From positions 1 through 41,757 of the forward strand of contig CALVHG010000019.1 of assembly GCA_944327285.1 (NCBI GenBank): 41,757 bases of DNA. Reading direction: 5' to 3'. The translations under genes were made by a program, and so were the position numbers. The notes beneath the pieces were generated by a model. It did not search any database, was not told where the DNA came from, and worked only from the letters and a program-made list of their open reading frames with translations. This stretch comes from an uncultured Desulfovibrio sp. GTDB taxonomy: Bacteria; Desulfobacterota; Desulfovibrionia; Desulfovibrionales; Desulfovibrionaceae. Shown here piece after piece: positions 18,101 to 26,522 of this stretch (positions are counted from its first letter, which is position 1; each line of letters begins with the position of its first letter).

Positions 18101-18825
18101 TCCTTAATCTCGTCAGCCATACGCCGCAAATCCGCTTCCGAGCGCAGAATTTCGTCAATTTCCCTGCGACAGTCCTCTTCCTGTTCGGGCGAGACCAGAC
18201 GCAGGCCCTCGACGCTTTCCCGCAGCGTCGCCAGTTCCTGACGGGCCCGGCTGCATCGTTCGTGCACGCGCGCGGAAATCCGGCTGTAGATTTCCGTGCC
18301 GGTAATTTTTTCTAGAATAGAGGAGCGCTCGTCGGCGGAACTCTGTAAAAAAGCCGCGAAATCCCCCTGCGCCAACAGCACGGCTCGCGTGAAGCGGGCA
18401 AAATCCATCCCCGTGAGCTCTTCGACCCTGCGCGCCACGCCCTTCATGGAGCTTTCCAGCACCTTGTCCCCGCAGGTCAGTTCATGCTTCGGGTCCTGCA
18501 ATTCCCCGGAAGGCTTTTTCCGGGCCCGACGCTGGCTCCAGTGACACCGAAACTCGCCCGCGCCGGTCGCAAACAGCACTTCCGCAAAGCACTCTCCCGT
18601 CTGGCGCGACATAATCTCGTTACCGCTCTTCTTCACATTGGGCAGACGCGGCGTGCGTCCGTACAGGGCAAGGCAGACGGCGTCCAGAATCGTCGTTTTC
18701 CCCGCCCCCGTAGGCCCGGTAATGGCAAACAGCCCCTGAGCTTCGTAGTCCGGATGACGCAGATCAATGGACCACTCCCCCGCAAGGGAATTTAAATTCA
18801 TGAAACGGATGGCAAGAATTTTCAC
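15145..18825 (-). CDS. sbcC: SbcC/Rad50-like exonuclease ATPase subunit
   Basis: 1226 aa. SMC-type ATPase that, with SbcD, opens and cuts hairpins and protein-blocked DNA ends. N-terminal Walker A GPTGAGKTTILD (37-48), two very long Arg/Glu/Gln-rich coiled coils, a zinc-hook CPLC at about 597-600 for dimerisation, and C-terminal signature NLSGGESFLVSLALALGLS with Walker B LFLDEGFGTLD. Start GTG 18825 is chosen because GGAGGA lies just upstream and the protein then begins VKILAIRFMNLNSL as in homologues; a longer frame overlapping sbcD is rejected. It lies 63 bases downstream of sbcD in one operon, facing addAB. Confidence 0.95.
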   Translation of the reverse strand: MKILAIRFMNLNSLAGEWSIDLRHPDYEAQGLFAITGPTGAGKTTILDAVCLALYGRTPRLPNVKKSGNEIMSRQTGECFAEVLFATGAGEFRCHWSQRRARKKPSGELQDPKHELTCGDKVLESSMKGVARRVEELTGMDFARFTRAVLLAQGDFAAFLQSSADERSSILEKITGTEIYSRISARVHERCSRARQELATLRESVEGLRLVSPEQEEDCRREIDEILRSEADLRRMADEIKENIRWRENLRAYRDEIRRKEEELRRLDRERADLKEQELRLERDADARQCLDAIHDAERCRENLRQQEAACASERLTLAELDEKLREGQRGMAEAQAAVARVRAEAEQRLPVLQVARQKDVLIAAQEQRVREAQGLLVSAQAQATERLKAAQSLAAELTELARRSEENDAALLASAADAALPQELPRLRQTCANAEELRERWLKFRELADTAAQNAKNAEQQLLCAGQQREAAVRRQEGERQRLAALERELQVILEGKSAEAWLEEEGRSAELLRLLESWGELQKELAATAARQEAHARRRQELAARREALCASLELEAERLAAAQREEELLKEVYLYQQAVSTYEQARQHLHDGEPCPLCGSLEHPYAAGVLIEPDRARERMTEQEKIVEQYRGSVAAMRTDLARIDEQTQQAESRIQESLRQETTLRERMELMRTEAAASLPTLANGCSAQRIEEEAARCRQRQDVCRKIILEVRRRKEQMQGVEAAARRADEYVAQAVLEEKNAELRAQSAQNDAQRRRVELAEVRTALEKARETCSAALAPYGVQPDFIPELLARQVEDLERRSACRLATVRQGEELRQKSLLLTQKKEHLDELCAHDAAASRQHAAALENAEKKLEQQREERRTLGVGPDPAAEEDSLRETVTQAERHLEETVRQHADAEQRRLVLQKSLEDRLRAAEACRRDQSAAEDALRNCLRKRDFAREEDARNALLNEEERGIWQARLDDLRMRRGSAHTGLEETRKRLFETRRDKRTPLDLPALRVQAAGVQDSLNLALQRLGACRQTLEAAARQREEQARTFAEIALREKEYQRWQALDALIGAAEGKTYRKFVQGLTFKRLLAHANRRLRELSDRYVLLADQTRHLEFQVMDNYQAGECRSARNLSGGESFLVSLALALGLSRMTGHSIKIESLFLDEGFGTLDEDALDAALSVLSQLRQEGTLIGIISHVPALRERISAQIAVIPEAGGRSRLEGAGCSSAN

Positions 18826-18888
18826 AGCGTCCTCCGCTCCGCATACCGCCGACAGCGCAGCGAGCGGAAAAGCCGCCATGACGCGCAA

Positions 18889-20124
18889 TCAGGCCATAAC
18901 ATCTTCTTCCTCCAGCTCGCGCAGCACTTCCGCGTAGGTTTGTCGCAATTCCGGGCGCATGTCCGGCGCGATTTCGTGCGCCTCCATGCACAGCTCAAAC
19001 ACGTCGCGCTCATCAAGTTGCGCCAGCTCGGCGCTTTCCTCAACGGAAAGGCCGGGCAGATCGCGGGCGGCGCGCTGATTCTTGATCCGCAGGACCTCCA
19101 GACGGGTGCCGCTCACGGCCTCTTCCACACGATGCCGGAGATCTCCAATCAATTCCTCGCCTTCATAAACAATTTCCAGCCATGCAGACATATCCGCCAT
19201 GCTCAGAGCGGAAAGCCGGCCGGCAATGGTCGTCCAGTCGCCGCGGATCTGTTCAATATGTTGAAACACGGGCACAGGGAGCAGCTCCACCTCGGCCTCT
19301 CTGCCCTCTTCCAGACCAATCAGACAGACGCTCTTCCGCTGTCCGGCCTCGCCGAAACCCATAGGCAGCGGCGAGCCGCTGTAACGGCAATGCTCCATGC
19401 CGCCCACTTTCTGGGGCACGTGCAGATGGCCCAGAGCCACATACGTCATCCAGGACGGAAATATGTCGGCGCCGATATGCGCCAGCGAGCCGACATAGAG
19501 CTCCCGCACGCCGTCCCCTTCCAGCACCGTTCCGCCCGCGGCAAAGAGATGCCCCGTCATCACGACGGGAAGCCGTCCCCCCAGCTCTTCCCGCACATGC
19601 CGCGCATGCCCGGCAACGACATCATAATGACGGCGAATCCCCTGCAACAGACTGGCGATCTTGTCGTCGAGACTCTCCCCCGCGCTGACGCTGCGTATTT
19701 CCCGATCCCGCAGATACGGAACGGCGCAGACAATGAGTTCGGGCGTGTCCTGCGCATCCTTGAGAACAAGCACTTCCTCTTCCGGGCTTTTCCCGAAACC
19801 CACAACATGCACATGCATGGCCTTGAGCAGAGCGCGAGGCGCTTCCAGAAAGGAAGGAGAGTCATGGTTGCCTGCCGTGACGATCACATGACGGCAGGAT
19901 GACGTCGTGGCCACAGTATGCAGAAAACCGTAATAGAGCTCCTGCGCTCGATTGCTCGGCGTCGTGGTGTCAAAAATATCTCCCGCCACAACGACCGCCG
20001 CGATCTGTCTTTCCCGCACGACCTTCGCCAGCCAGTTAAGAAAGAGCTGGCTTTCCTCATAACGGGAACGTCCGTACAGCTGGCGTCCCAGATGCCAGTC
20101 GGATGTATGAAGTATGTGCAGCAT
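18889..20124 (-). CDS. sbcD: SbcD/Mre11-like nuclease subunit
   Basis: 411 aa. Calcineurin-like metallophosphoesterase subunit of SbcCD. Motif I DWHLGR follows MLHILHTS at the N-terminus, motif II is GDIFDT, motif III AGNHDSPSF, and later GHLF and GHLHVPQ complete the di-metal site. Normal family length. ATG 20124 has GAGGAAGCG directly upstream; an upstream in-frame ATG lies in repeat A copy 7 and is rejected. First gene of the sbcD-sbcC operon. Confidence 0.95.
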   Translation of the reverse strand: MLHILHTSDWHLGRQLYGRSRYEESQLFLNWLAKVVRERQIAAVVVAGDIFDTTTPSNRAQELYYGFLHTVATTSSCRHVIVTAGNHDSPSFLEAPRALLKAMHVHVVGFGKSPEEEVLVLKDAQDTPELIVCAVPYLRDREIRSVSAGESLDDKIASLLQGIRRHYDVVAGHARHVREELGGRLPVVMTGHLFAAGGTVLEGDGVRELYVGSLAHIGADIFPSWMTYVALGHLHVPQKVGGMEHCRYSGSPLPMGFGEAGQRKSVCLIGLEEGREAEVELLPVPVFQHIEQIRGDWTTIAGRLSALSMADMSAWLEIVYEGEELIGDLRHRVEEAVSGTRLEVLRIKNQRAARDLPGLSVEESAELAQLDERDVFELCMEAHEIAPDMRPELRQTYAEVLRELEEEDVMA

Positions 20125-20139
20125 CGCTTCCTCACAGGC

Positions 20140-20283
20140 ATTTTCAGTTTGCAACGCTGTGCGTTTTAAACCATACGGGCTGTCGTGTTACGAAAAAACG
20201 CTGTTTTTCCGCTCGCTTTTGGCCGGGCGGCGCTATGCCGCCGCCGCATGTTTTACCTTTTTCAGAGGTAAAGCACGCTAAGA
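20140..20283 (-). repeat. Dispersed repeat A, copy 7 (reverse)
   Basis: Contains ATTTTCAGTTTGCAACGC, TTTAAACCATACGGGCTGTCG, CGCTGTTTTTCCGCTCGC, GGCCGGGCGGCG and CTTTTTCAGAGG. It lies between the divergent starts of sbcD and the DsbA-like gene, hence in their shared upstream region. Confidence 0.8.
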
Positions 20284-20385
20284 GCCGTTGGGACTCAATC
20301 CGTCCGCCCGCAGGCGGCACAACAGGCTTGCCCTGCGCGTCGGATTCGCCTATTGCAAAAAAAACACAGTGATAAGGAACAAAAA

Positions 20386-21102
20386 ATGCATCTGCTGTAC
20401 ATTACCGACGTCTTTTGTCCCTGGTGCTACGGGTTTATTCCCGTCATGCGTCGTCTGACCCGCGACCATCCATCCCTGCCGGTCAGGGTTCTGGGCGGCA
20501 ATCTCGTGGAAAGCCCGCAGCGCATTTCCGAGATGCTGGAAGAGCATCCTACCCTTCCGGCCTTTTTCGAGCGGCTCGAACAGACGACCGGGCAGACAAC
20601 AGCACGCTTTCGTGAGCTTGTCAAAGCCTCCTCTAACGGCGATCAGAACTGGCTGATGCATTCCGCCGCCATGAACTTACCGCTCGCGGCCCTGCGGCGG
20701 CTGGCTCCGGGGCATGAGCTTGAGCAGATGGAAGCATTTGAGGAGGGTTTCTACGGCGAGGCGCGGGATGTCATGGCGTCGGACTTCTGGAACAGTGTCG
20801 CCGCGCGCTGGGACGTCTCTCAGGCCCAGTTGCAGACTGCGCTTCACGACCCCGCGGTGCGGCAGACCGCGGAAAAGGACGCGCGCACCGCCGCGGACAT
20901 CATGGGCGAGCTCTGCCTCTACCCGACGCTCTATCTCGCGCAGGGAGCCCGGAGGACGCTGCTTGCCAGAGGATACGTTCCCTATGAGCGCGTCAAAGAC
21001 GCTCTTGAGGCGGCCCTTTCCGACGCCGCGCCGGAGGCGGTCTTCCCCGAAGGAGCCGCTTGCGGGATTGACGGATGCTGCGACATGAAGACGACCGACT
21101 GA
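20386..21102 (+). CDS. DsbA-family (thioredoxin-fold) protein
   Basis: 238 aa. Thioredoxin-fold oxidoreductase with the active-site motif CPWC (C11-C14) right after the first strand (MHLLYITDVF), then GGNLV, a helical insertion and a C-terminal thioredoxin strand (LCLYPTLYLAQGA). This is the cytoplasmic DsbA/FrnE-like type, since there is no signal peptide. ATG 20386 is preceded by AAGGAACAAAAA; an earlier in-frame start has no support. A Cys cluster (CGIDGCC) at the extreme C-terminus is an oddity that could bind metal (inference). The substrate is unknown. Confidence 0.85.
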   Translation: MHLLYITDVFCPWCYGFIPVMRRLTRDHPSLPVRVLGGNLVESPQRISEMLEEHPTLPAFFERLEQTTGQTTARFRELVKASSNGDQNWLMHSAAMNLPLAALRRLAPGHELEQMEAFEEGFYGEARDVMASDFWNSVAARWDVSQAQLQTALHDPAVRQTAEKDARTAADIMGELCLYPTLYLAQGARRTLLARGYVPYERVKDALEAALSDAAPEAVFPEGAACGIDGCCDMKTTD

Positions 21103-21232
21103 GGAATCTCGCGGGCAAAAAAACACATCCCCCTAATAAAAAAGAAAAAAAGCGTCGATATTTCAGATTATAAAATAATCTTTTGTCAGCAGGGCAAATT
21201 CCCTCCAACGATTTTCACAAAAGGATCACATA

Positions 21233-22971
21233 GTGAAGCTGTCTACACAAATTGGCTCCAGCATGAGCATTCTCGCGGCACTCGTCATTATTATGGGAAG
21301 TTTTCTGCTATACCAGATGCAAAAACTTAATGACGCAACCGCCGTCATCTCCACATCTCGTCTTCCCATCATAACGGCTATGGGAACCATCAATACGTCT
21401 GTAGCCGATTACCGACGTCTTCAATTTGTGCATATCTTATCTACAAATCCAGAACAGATTAAGCGCATTGAAAAATTACTCGCACAAGAGCGCGTCAGGC
21501 TTGAAGGGCCATCGCGCATGTAAAAAATAGCTTGCAGACTCCCGGAGGCAGAAAACTTTTTGCGGAAGTCATAGAGACCAGCGCCACGTTCTTTGAAGGC
21601 AGCAAGCGCCTGCGGATGGTGGCAAATGAAGGCAACAAGGAGGAAGCGCGGGCATTGCTGTTTGGAGAGACGAAAAAATATTTTGAAGCTCTCCGCAGCG
21701 CCATCGACAAAAATATTGCCGCCGTCCAGAACGTCTCTCATGATCTGGCGGCCGAGGCCGACGATCTCTTTCATTTCTCCCGTCAAAGCGGTATAATTCT
21801 TATTCTCGTTGCTCTGCTGACGTCTGCCGGGCTGACATTTCTTATTGTCCGCCACGTCGGCAAACTGCTCGGCAAGGACCCGTCCGAATTGCAGGCAATT
21901 GCCCAGCGCGTTGTCAACGGCGACTATGCCATTGACGACGGCAAGGCAAAAGCCGGCGTCTATGCCTCCATTGTCAGCATGGTTGACGCGCTGAAAAACA
22001 ATATAGACGCCGCCCGGCGCGAATCTGAAAATGCGCGTCAGCAGACCGCCAAGGCGGAAGAGGCTGTTGCCCGCGCGGAAGAAGCGCAAAAGCAGGCGCA
22101 GAGCAAGAGCGCGGCCATGATTTCCATTGCCGATCGTCTGGCCTCCATGAGCGAAGTCATGGCGTCGGCGTCTTCGCAGCTGGCGGAACGGATCAGCCAG
22201 GCGGATCAGGCCACCCAGGAATCCTCCACCCGCCTGAGCGATGCCGCGGCCGCCATCAGTCAGATGAACGCTTCCGTCAGCGAAGTTGCCTCCAACGCCT
22301 CTTCTGCCGCCCAGGCGTCGACGGAAACCAAGGAAAAGGCCGAAGCCGGCGCCCATATCGTAGAAAAAGTGGTGCACAGCATCGAGGATATATATCAGGT
22401 CAGCACAGCCCTGAAAAAAGATATGGAACAGCTCAACGCCCACGCGCAGGCCATTAACGATATTATGGTCGTCATCTCCGACATAGCGGATCAGACCAAC
22501 CTGCTGGCCCTCAATGCCGCTATCGAAGCCGCGCGCGCAGGGGAAGCCGGACGGGGCTTCGCCGTGGTTGCCGACGAAGTCCGGAAGCTCGCGGAAAAAA
22601 CCATGTCCTCCACTCAGGACGTCGCCGCCGCCATCCGGGCCATCCAGGGCAGCACGGAACAAAGCGTTCGCGCTATGGAAGCCGTCGCGCAAAAGGTGGG
22701 GGAAGCAAACCAGTATGCCAGCGACTCCGGCAAGGCCCTTCAGGCAATCGTGGCGACAGTCGAAAACGCCGCTATGCAAGTTCATGCTATAGCCACAGCC
22801 AGCGAGGAGCAGTCCGCCGCCAGCGAAGAGATCAATCACGGCGTCATGGAAGTAGACAACATGGCCCGGCAGAATCTCGACGCCATGAATCAGGCCGCGC
22901 AGGCAGTGCAGCAGCTTGTCAATCAGGCAGGCACGCTTAACGCTCTTGTGCATGAGCTGCGCGAGGCCTAA
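21233..22971 (+). pseudogene. Methyl-accepting chemotaxis protein, frameshifted
   Basis: Membrane chemoreceptor. The N-terminal frame (GTG 21233 after AAAAGGATCAC) gives a TM helix and the start of a four-helix-bundle sensor domain, then stops at 21523. The next frame picks up seamlessly ([15 protein letters not shown]...), with a second TM ([19 protein letters not shown]), a HAMP-like linker and a full signalling domain containing the hairpin tip [20 protein letters not shown]. Restoring one G in the GGG near 21507 joins them as [13 protein letters not shown]. No CheR-binding pentapeptide ends the protein. Broken gene, phase variant or sequencing error: the sequence alone cannot tell. Confidence 0.85.
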
Positions 22972-23105
22972 GGCGAGCCTCCCGGCACAAGAACAGACGC
23001 GACAACGGCAATGACGCTCTCTGAACCGCTCCGCAACGATGCGCCCGGCCCGCGCCGCGACGCGCAAGCGGCAAGGCTCGACGGAAAAAGTTCAAGACAG
23101 AGGGA

Positions 23106-23134
23106 TTGACGTTCGCCACGATAGAGGATAAAAG
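23106..23134 (+). promoter_or_regulatory. Promoter of tRNA-Val
   Basis: TTGACG, 17-bp spacer, TAAAAG, with the mature tRNA beginning 16 bases later. Confidence 0.6.
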
Positions 23135-23149
23135 CAACCTGCATTCATC

Positions 23150-23225
23150 GGGCAGTTAGCTCAGCTGGTTGAGCACCGCCCTTACAAGGCGGGGGCCACA
23201 GGTTCAAGCCCTGTACTGCCCACCA
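23150..23225 (+). tRNA. tRNA-Val (TAC); prophage attachment site
   Basis: 76 nt with acceptor stem GGGCAGT/ACTGCCC, anticodon loop CTTACAA (anticodon TAC), T-arm ACAGGTTCAAGCCCTGT, and encoded CCA. The phage integrase gene reads antisense into it and stops in the anticodon loop, so the tRNA 3' half probably serves as the attL core and the phage restores the tRNA end (inference). Confidence 0.95.
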
Positions 23226-24356
23226 ATGAAATCAAAGGGTTATGGCTTCGGTCATAATCCTTTTTTATTTGTGCACATGGCGGTGTACACATCCGCGCAC
23301 ACGCGCCCCTGACCGTTGCAGACGGGATGGCCTCGATGGCCTCCATTTTCTGCTCATTACAGACGTGCTGGTAATGGCGCATCACCATAACCGGAGAGCT
23401 GTGCCCCATGAGCACGGCGACAGTGCCGTAATCCGCACCTGCGCGAATGGCTTCCGTGGCAAAGGCGTGGCGCAGATCATAAGGCCTGATATGCCTTGTG
23501 ATGCCGGCGCGCCGCAACGCGGCTTTCCAGGCCGTCATAATGCGCTGCACGGGCTTCCCCGATAGTGGATCACATACTCCATCCCAGCCAGCCGATCAGT
23601 TTCCCGCCACTCCTGCAGGAGAGAAAACAGCGCATGCTGAATGGGAATCTCCCGCCACAGCTGCCGCGCCCCCTTTCTGGCATTCGGCACGCGGATAATG
23701 CCCGCAGGAATATCGACGTCTGACCAGAGCAGCCTGAGCAGCTCGCTCTGCCCCACGCGCATACCGAAATTGAACCCCAGCACAATGACTCGTCTGATAT
23801 GATCCGGAGCGACCGCAAACAGGCGAGAAACCTCTTCTTGCGTCGGGGGAACGTATCTGGCATGCTCCTCCTGCGCTATGCTGGGAAATGTCGGCAAATG
23901 CTCAATCAAACCCTGCCGGTGTGCCCATGCCATTGCGGCACGAATAATGCCAAGCTTGCGTCGAACGGTTGTCCCCTTATTTCCCGAAGCGGACAACCGT
24001 TCCTGTATCTGTCTGAGCAGGGGCATGTCGATGCGCTCTACTTCCGTCGAGCCAAAGGCAGCCAAAAGCCCCTTGACGGCAAAGAGTGTCCGCTCCAGAT
24101 TGGAGAGCGCCAGATTCCTTTCCTTCAAATACAGGTACAGCACAGATTCCAGCGTATGCGGCTGGGTCTGCCCGGCTGTCTCCTCCTGTCGCAGAAAAAA
24201 CTCGCGCTCATATTTCAGCCGATACAGCATGAGCGCGTCGAGCTTCTCTGCTTCCTTCCTTGTTGCGCATGCCTTGCTTTCACGCCGTTGCGTAAAAGGA
24301 TTATTCCAATAAACAATGAAGGGACTTTTCCGTCCCTTCACTTCCCTGATTGCCAT
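23182..24356 (-). pseudogene. int: Tyrosine recombinase / phage integrase, frameshifted
   Basis: Catalyses integration at tRNA-Val. The first frame (ATG 24356, AGGAGG upstream) holds the SAM-like DNA-binding domain and the first half of the catalytic domain, with GMRVGQSELLRL carrying the first Arg. It ends at 23535. The second frame (to 23182) has RPYDLRHAFAT (Arg-His box), GHSSP and the nucleophile region MRHYQHV. The frames join perfectly (YRGKPVQRIM) if the run GGGG at 23557-23560 (CCCC on the plus strand) regains one G. The C-terminus overlaps tRNA-Val by 44 bp. As sequenced, the active-site Tyr is separated from the rest, so the prophage could not move by itself. Confidence 0.88.
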
Positions 24357-24368
24357 GCCGCACGCCTC

Positions 24369-24668
24369 CTATTGCAGGGTGTGCTCCCTGTTGAACTCGG
24401 CATACAAATCAGCCGCGGACTTGCCCCGTATGGGACCGGGCATAGCCTTGCGTCCGATTTGCCGAGATATGGCCTGAGCCTCAGCGTGCAATGTGTCCGC
24501 CAACTGGATAACGGACGTGGTGCGCCAGCGCAAGCCGTTGCTTCTTCCCCGGCCCATATCGACAGGCTTGATGCCATGCTCCCGCAAAAGCTCCAGAGCG
24601 CGCGTCTCAGATATCCCCAAAATATTTTTCAGTTCTCGCGTGCGTAAAAATAACGGATATTGCGACAT
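24369..24668 (-). CDS. Excisionase-like / HTH DNA-binding protein
   Basis: 99 aa. An N-terminal winged-HTH of AlpA/excisionase style (RTRELKNILGISETRALELL, residues about 9-28), a basic segment GRGRSNGLRW, then a helical tail. ATG 24668 has AAAGGAG 6 bases upstream. It lies 12 bases before integrase on the same strand, the classic xis-int order, so a directionality factor is the best guess. A general phage regulator is the alternative. Confidence 0.65.
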   Translation of the reverse strand: MSQYPLFLRTRELKNILGISETRALELLREHGIKPVDMGRGRSNGLRWRTTSVIQLADTLHAEAQAISRQIGRKAMPGPIRGKSAADLYAEFNREHTLQ

Positions 24669-24727
24669 ACTATGCTCCTTTGACCATGTAACAGAGAATC
24701 TTTCCCCTGACGGACGGCACGGCGAAC

Positions 24728-25231
24728 TCATCTTGATATCTCCATGTAAATTGTCGTCCCCAGCTCGTCGCAGCCGGGACACAGCTGCGTCATATCGTCG
24801 GCAAGCTCGTCCATCAGGCGGTTGAGCCTCTGCCAGTCCGGTTTGGGATTGCCGCCGTTCGCGGTTTTGTGCGTGACCGCAGGAGCGGTGCAGAGCGCGT
24901 CGCACACAAGAGCGCCGATGGCCACAACGAATGCGCCCATCATCCGCGGGGTTTCTGCCTTGTCCATTGTCCTGCATTTCTCCAGATGCCTGTCGAGCTG
25001 CTCCGCCTGCGCTTCGATTTCTCTCCGCGCTCCGGCGGATGCTTTCCAGCCGACTATGGCCTTGCCGCATTCCGCGTGCCGCCTGGCGATGCGCTGCATC
25101 CGGTTCTTCCATTCCGGGCCCCAGCAAGCCATGATCGGGGCGAGATAGCATAAAAAAATAGCCGTGACCTTGAGGGCCACGGCCGCCTTGCGAAATTGCA
25201 CCCCTCGCGCGGGGTAACGATAGCTAGTCAT
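24728..25231 (-). CDS. Phage membrane protein, unknown function
   Basis: 167 aa, not recognised. A hydrophobic helix near the N-terminus (VALKVTAIFLCYLAPIMACW), a charged helical stretch (about 40-90) and a second hydrophobic helix (MMGAFVVAIGALVCDALC), then a C-terminal part with CPGC. The predicted topology is two TM segments with a coiled middle. ATG 25231 has AGGAG upstream. Overlaps the upstream gene by 8 bases in the leftward early operon. Confidence 0.6.
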   Translation of the reverse strand: MTSYRYPARGVQFRKAAVALKVTAIFLCYLAPIMACWGPEWKNRMQRIARRHAECGKAIVGWKASAGARREIEAQAEQLDRHLEKCRTMDKAETPRMMGAFVVAIGALVCDALCTAPAVTHKTANGGNPKPDWQRLNRLMDELADDMTQLCPGCDELGTTIYMEISR

Positions 25232-25463
25232 CGTTTCGCTCCTGCGCCGCTGTCTCCTTTTCAGGGGAGGCTGATACTTCATCATTATTTTCTTTTTTCT
25301 TCTCAATCCTTTTACTTTTTTCATATGAAGTTTGATAAAGCACCGGGATTAACAGCAGGGAAAGTAACAACAAAGTTTTCCCGTTATATACCAACCACGC
25401 TATCCATCCAGACAGTATAAGCAATCCGACATTTATTATCCCAGCGTATGTAAAAACGCTCAT
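25224..25463 (-). CDS. Small phage membrane protein, unknown function
   Basis: 79 aa. Two closely spaced hydrophobic helices (GIINVGLLILSGWIAWLVY and LLLLSLLLIPVLY), then a highly charged C-terminal tail rich in Lys and Glu. This layout resembles small holin-like or inner-membrane phage proteins, but its place in the early operon argues against a lysis role. ATG 25463 has GAGGAG upstream. It overlaps the gene before it by 4 bases (ATGA). Confidence 0.6.
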   Translation of the reverse strand: MSVFTYAGIINVGLLILSGWIAWLVYNGKTLLLLSLLLIPVLYQTSYEKSKRIEKKKENNDEVSASPEKETAAQERNDD

Positions 25464-26011
25464 GTCCAAATCTCCTCTTTTGCGCTCCTGTGCCGCCGAA
25501 CTTCTGCTATGAGGGCAAGGACAACGGCGGGATTCGCCGCAGCAACATATCGCGCATTTCTCCCGGCTTGTCCGGGGGCGTACTTCCTGCGAACGTCCTT
25601 TTCTGTCGCTGGCAACTGGCGTTCTTCCGGCTCTACCATATTGCTGTTCATGGCCATGAGTACCCATATTTCACCGTCAATCAGACCGTAAACATCATGC
25701 CAACCGCTACAAACCTGACCACCAAGAATTTCTTGCGAGTTTCCATATGTGGCCCACGGGCCCGGCGTCGCCTCCCCTGCCAGCTTTTCCAGCGCGTCAA
25801 GCTGGGCATCGGGGAGCGACTCAACCTTGCGCGGGAGCGCGTTCCAGTATTTCGCAGCCCTGTCCTCGTCACCTAACTTTTCTGGCCCGCGCATCAGGCA
25901 ATGACTACAAACGACATAGTGCCGCTCTCCAACGGCATTAAATCCTATGCCCAGGTCAGTTCCCCCGCAGTACGGGCATGGTTTCAGCTCAATTTCCCTT
26001 TTCTTGTCCAT
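25460..26011 (-). CDS. Lar-type zinc-ribbon protein with Ea22-like tail
   Basis: 183 aa. The N-terminus KPCPYCGG...CSHC...AAKYWNALPR is the pattern of the Lar restriction-alleviation family (Rac prophage Lar modulates EcoKI). The second half has LEKLAGEATPGPW, typical of ead/Ea22-like phage proteins, so this is a fusion of two common early-phage modules. ATG 26011 lies within the end of the upstream Lar-like gene (23-base overlap), with a purine-rich GGGGGAAAAGAG before it. Role in anti-restriction is by family only. Confidence 0.7.
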   Translation of the reverse strand: MDKKREIELKPCPYCGGTDLGIGFNAVGERHYVVCSHCLMRGPEKLGDEDRAAKYWNALPRKVESLPDAQLDALEKLAGEATPGPWATYGNSQEILGGQVCSGWHDVYGLIDGEIWVLMAMNSNMVEPEERQLPATEKDVRRKYAPGQAGRNARYVAAANPAVVLALIAEVRRHRSAKEEIWT

Positions 26012-26513
26012 CGCTCTTTTCCCCCTGCGTTTCCTGCTTTGCCCATTTTCGGAGACACGCGATGCACGGCCAGTCCTTCTCCGCGCACTCTCCGTAGGGA
26101 TCGAACTTCTCCCCATCTCCGGGACAGGGAACGCCAGAACGGTGCAGGTGTTCCGCGAGCCAGTCGGCCTCCCTGTTGAGCCGCTCCATGTCCTCGTGCC
26201 GGGGCAGTGCGTTCCACGCCTTCACGGCGGCATCAGCGGATTCCTTCACAGGTCCGTGCATCCAGCAGCCCATAGTCGGACAGGCGACATACGCGGATGC
26301 TTCATGCTCCATAAGTCTGACTTCTGGTTCGCCGCAATGCGGGCAGGGCCTGAGTCTGACTTTCGGAGCTTCTCCAAGCAACGCGCACTTCTTGCAGCAG
26401 GCTTTGCCTTCGCCATCAATTTGCCAGCCCTTGTCCCGGGCTACGTCCAGCAGGTTGTCCGTACCCTGCAAGGTTGCGCCGCAGCTGCGGCAGACAAGGC
26501 TTATCGTTCCCAT
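25989..26513 (-). CDS. Lar-type zinc-ribbon protein (second copy, extra Cys clusters)
   Basis: 174 aa. The central RPCPHCGEPEVRL...CPTMGCWMHGPVKESADAAVKAWNALPR matches the Lar pattern. Upstream of it lies an additional four-Cys ribbon (CRSCG...CCKKC), and at the end a further C-rich stretch (CAEKDWPCIACLRKW). Three possible metal sites in one small protein is unusual. ATG 26513 has GGAGGGAAAA directly upstream. It is tandem with the other Lar-like gene. Confidence 0.7.
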   Translation of the reverse strand: MGTISLVCRSCGATLQGTDNLLDVARDKGWQIDGEGKACCKKCALLGEAPKVRLRPCPHCGEPEVRLMEHEASAYVACPTMGCWMHGPVKESADAAVKAWNALPRHEDMERLNREADWLAEHLHRSGVPCPGDGEKFDPYGECAEKDWPCIACLRKWAKQETQGEKSDGQEKGN

Positions 26514-26522
26514 TTTTCCCTC

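Noticed and set aside
15247-18315. About 1000-codon plus-strand open frame opposite sbcC
   Set aside because: Antisense shadow of a GC-rich coiled-coil gene; composition is low-complexity Arg/Gln/Phe and has no domain or ribosome site, while the minus strand has clear SbcC motifs.
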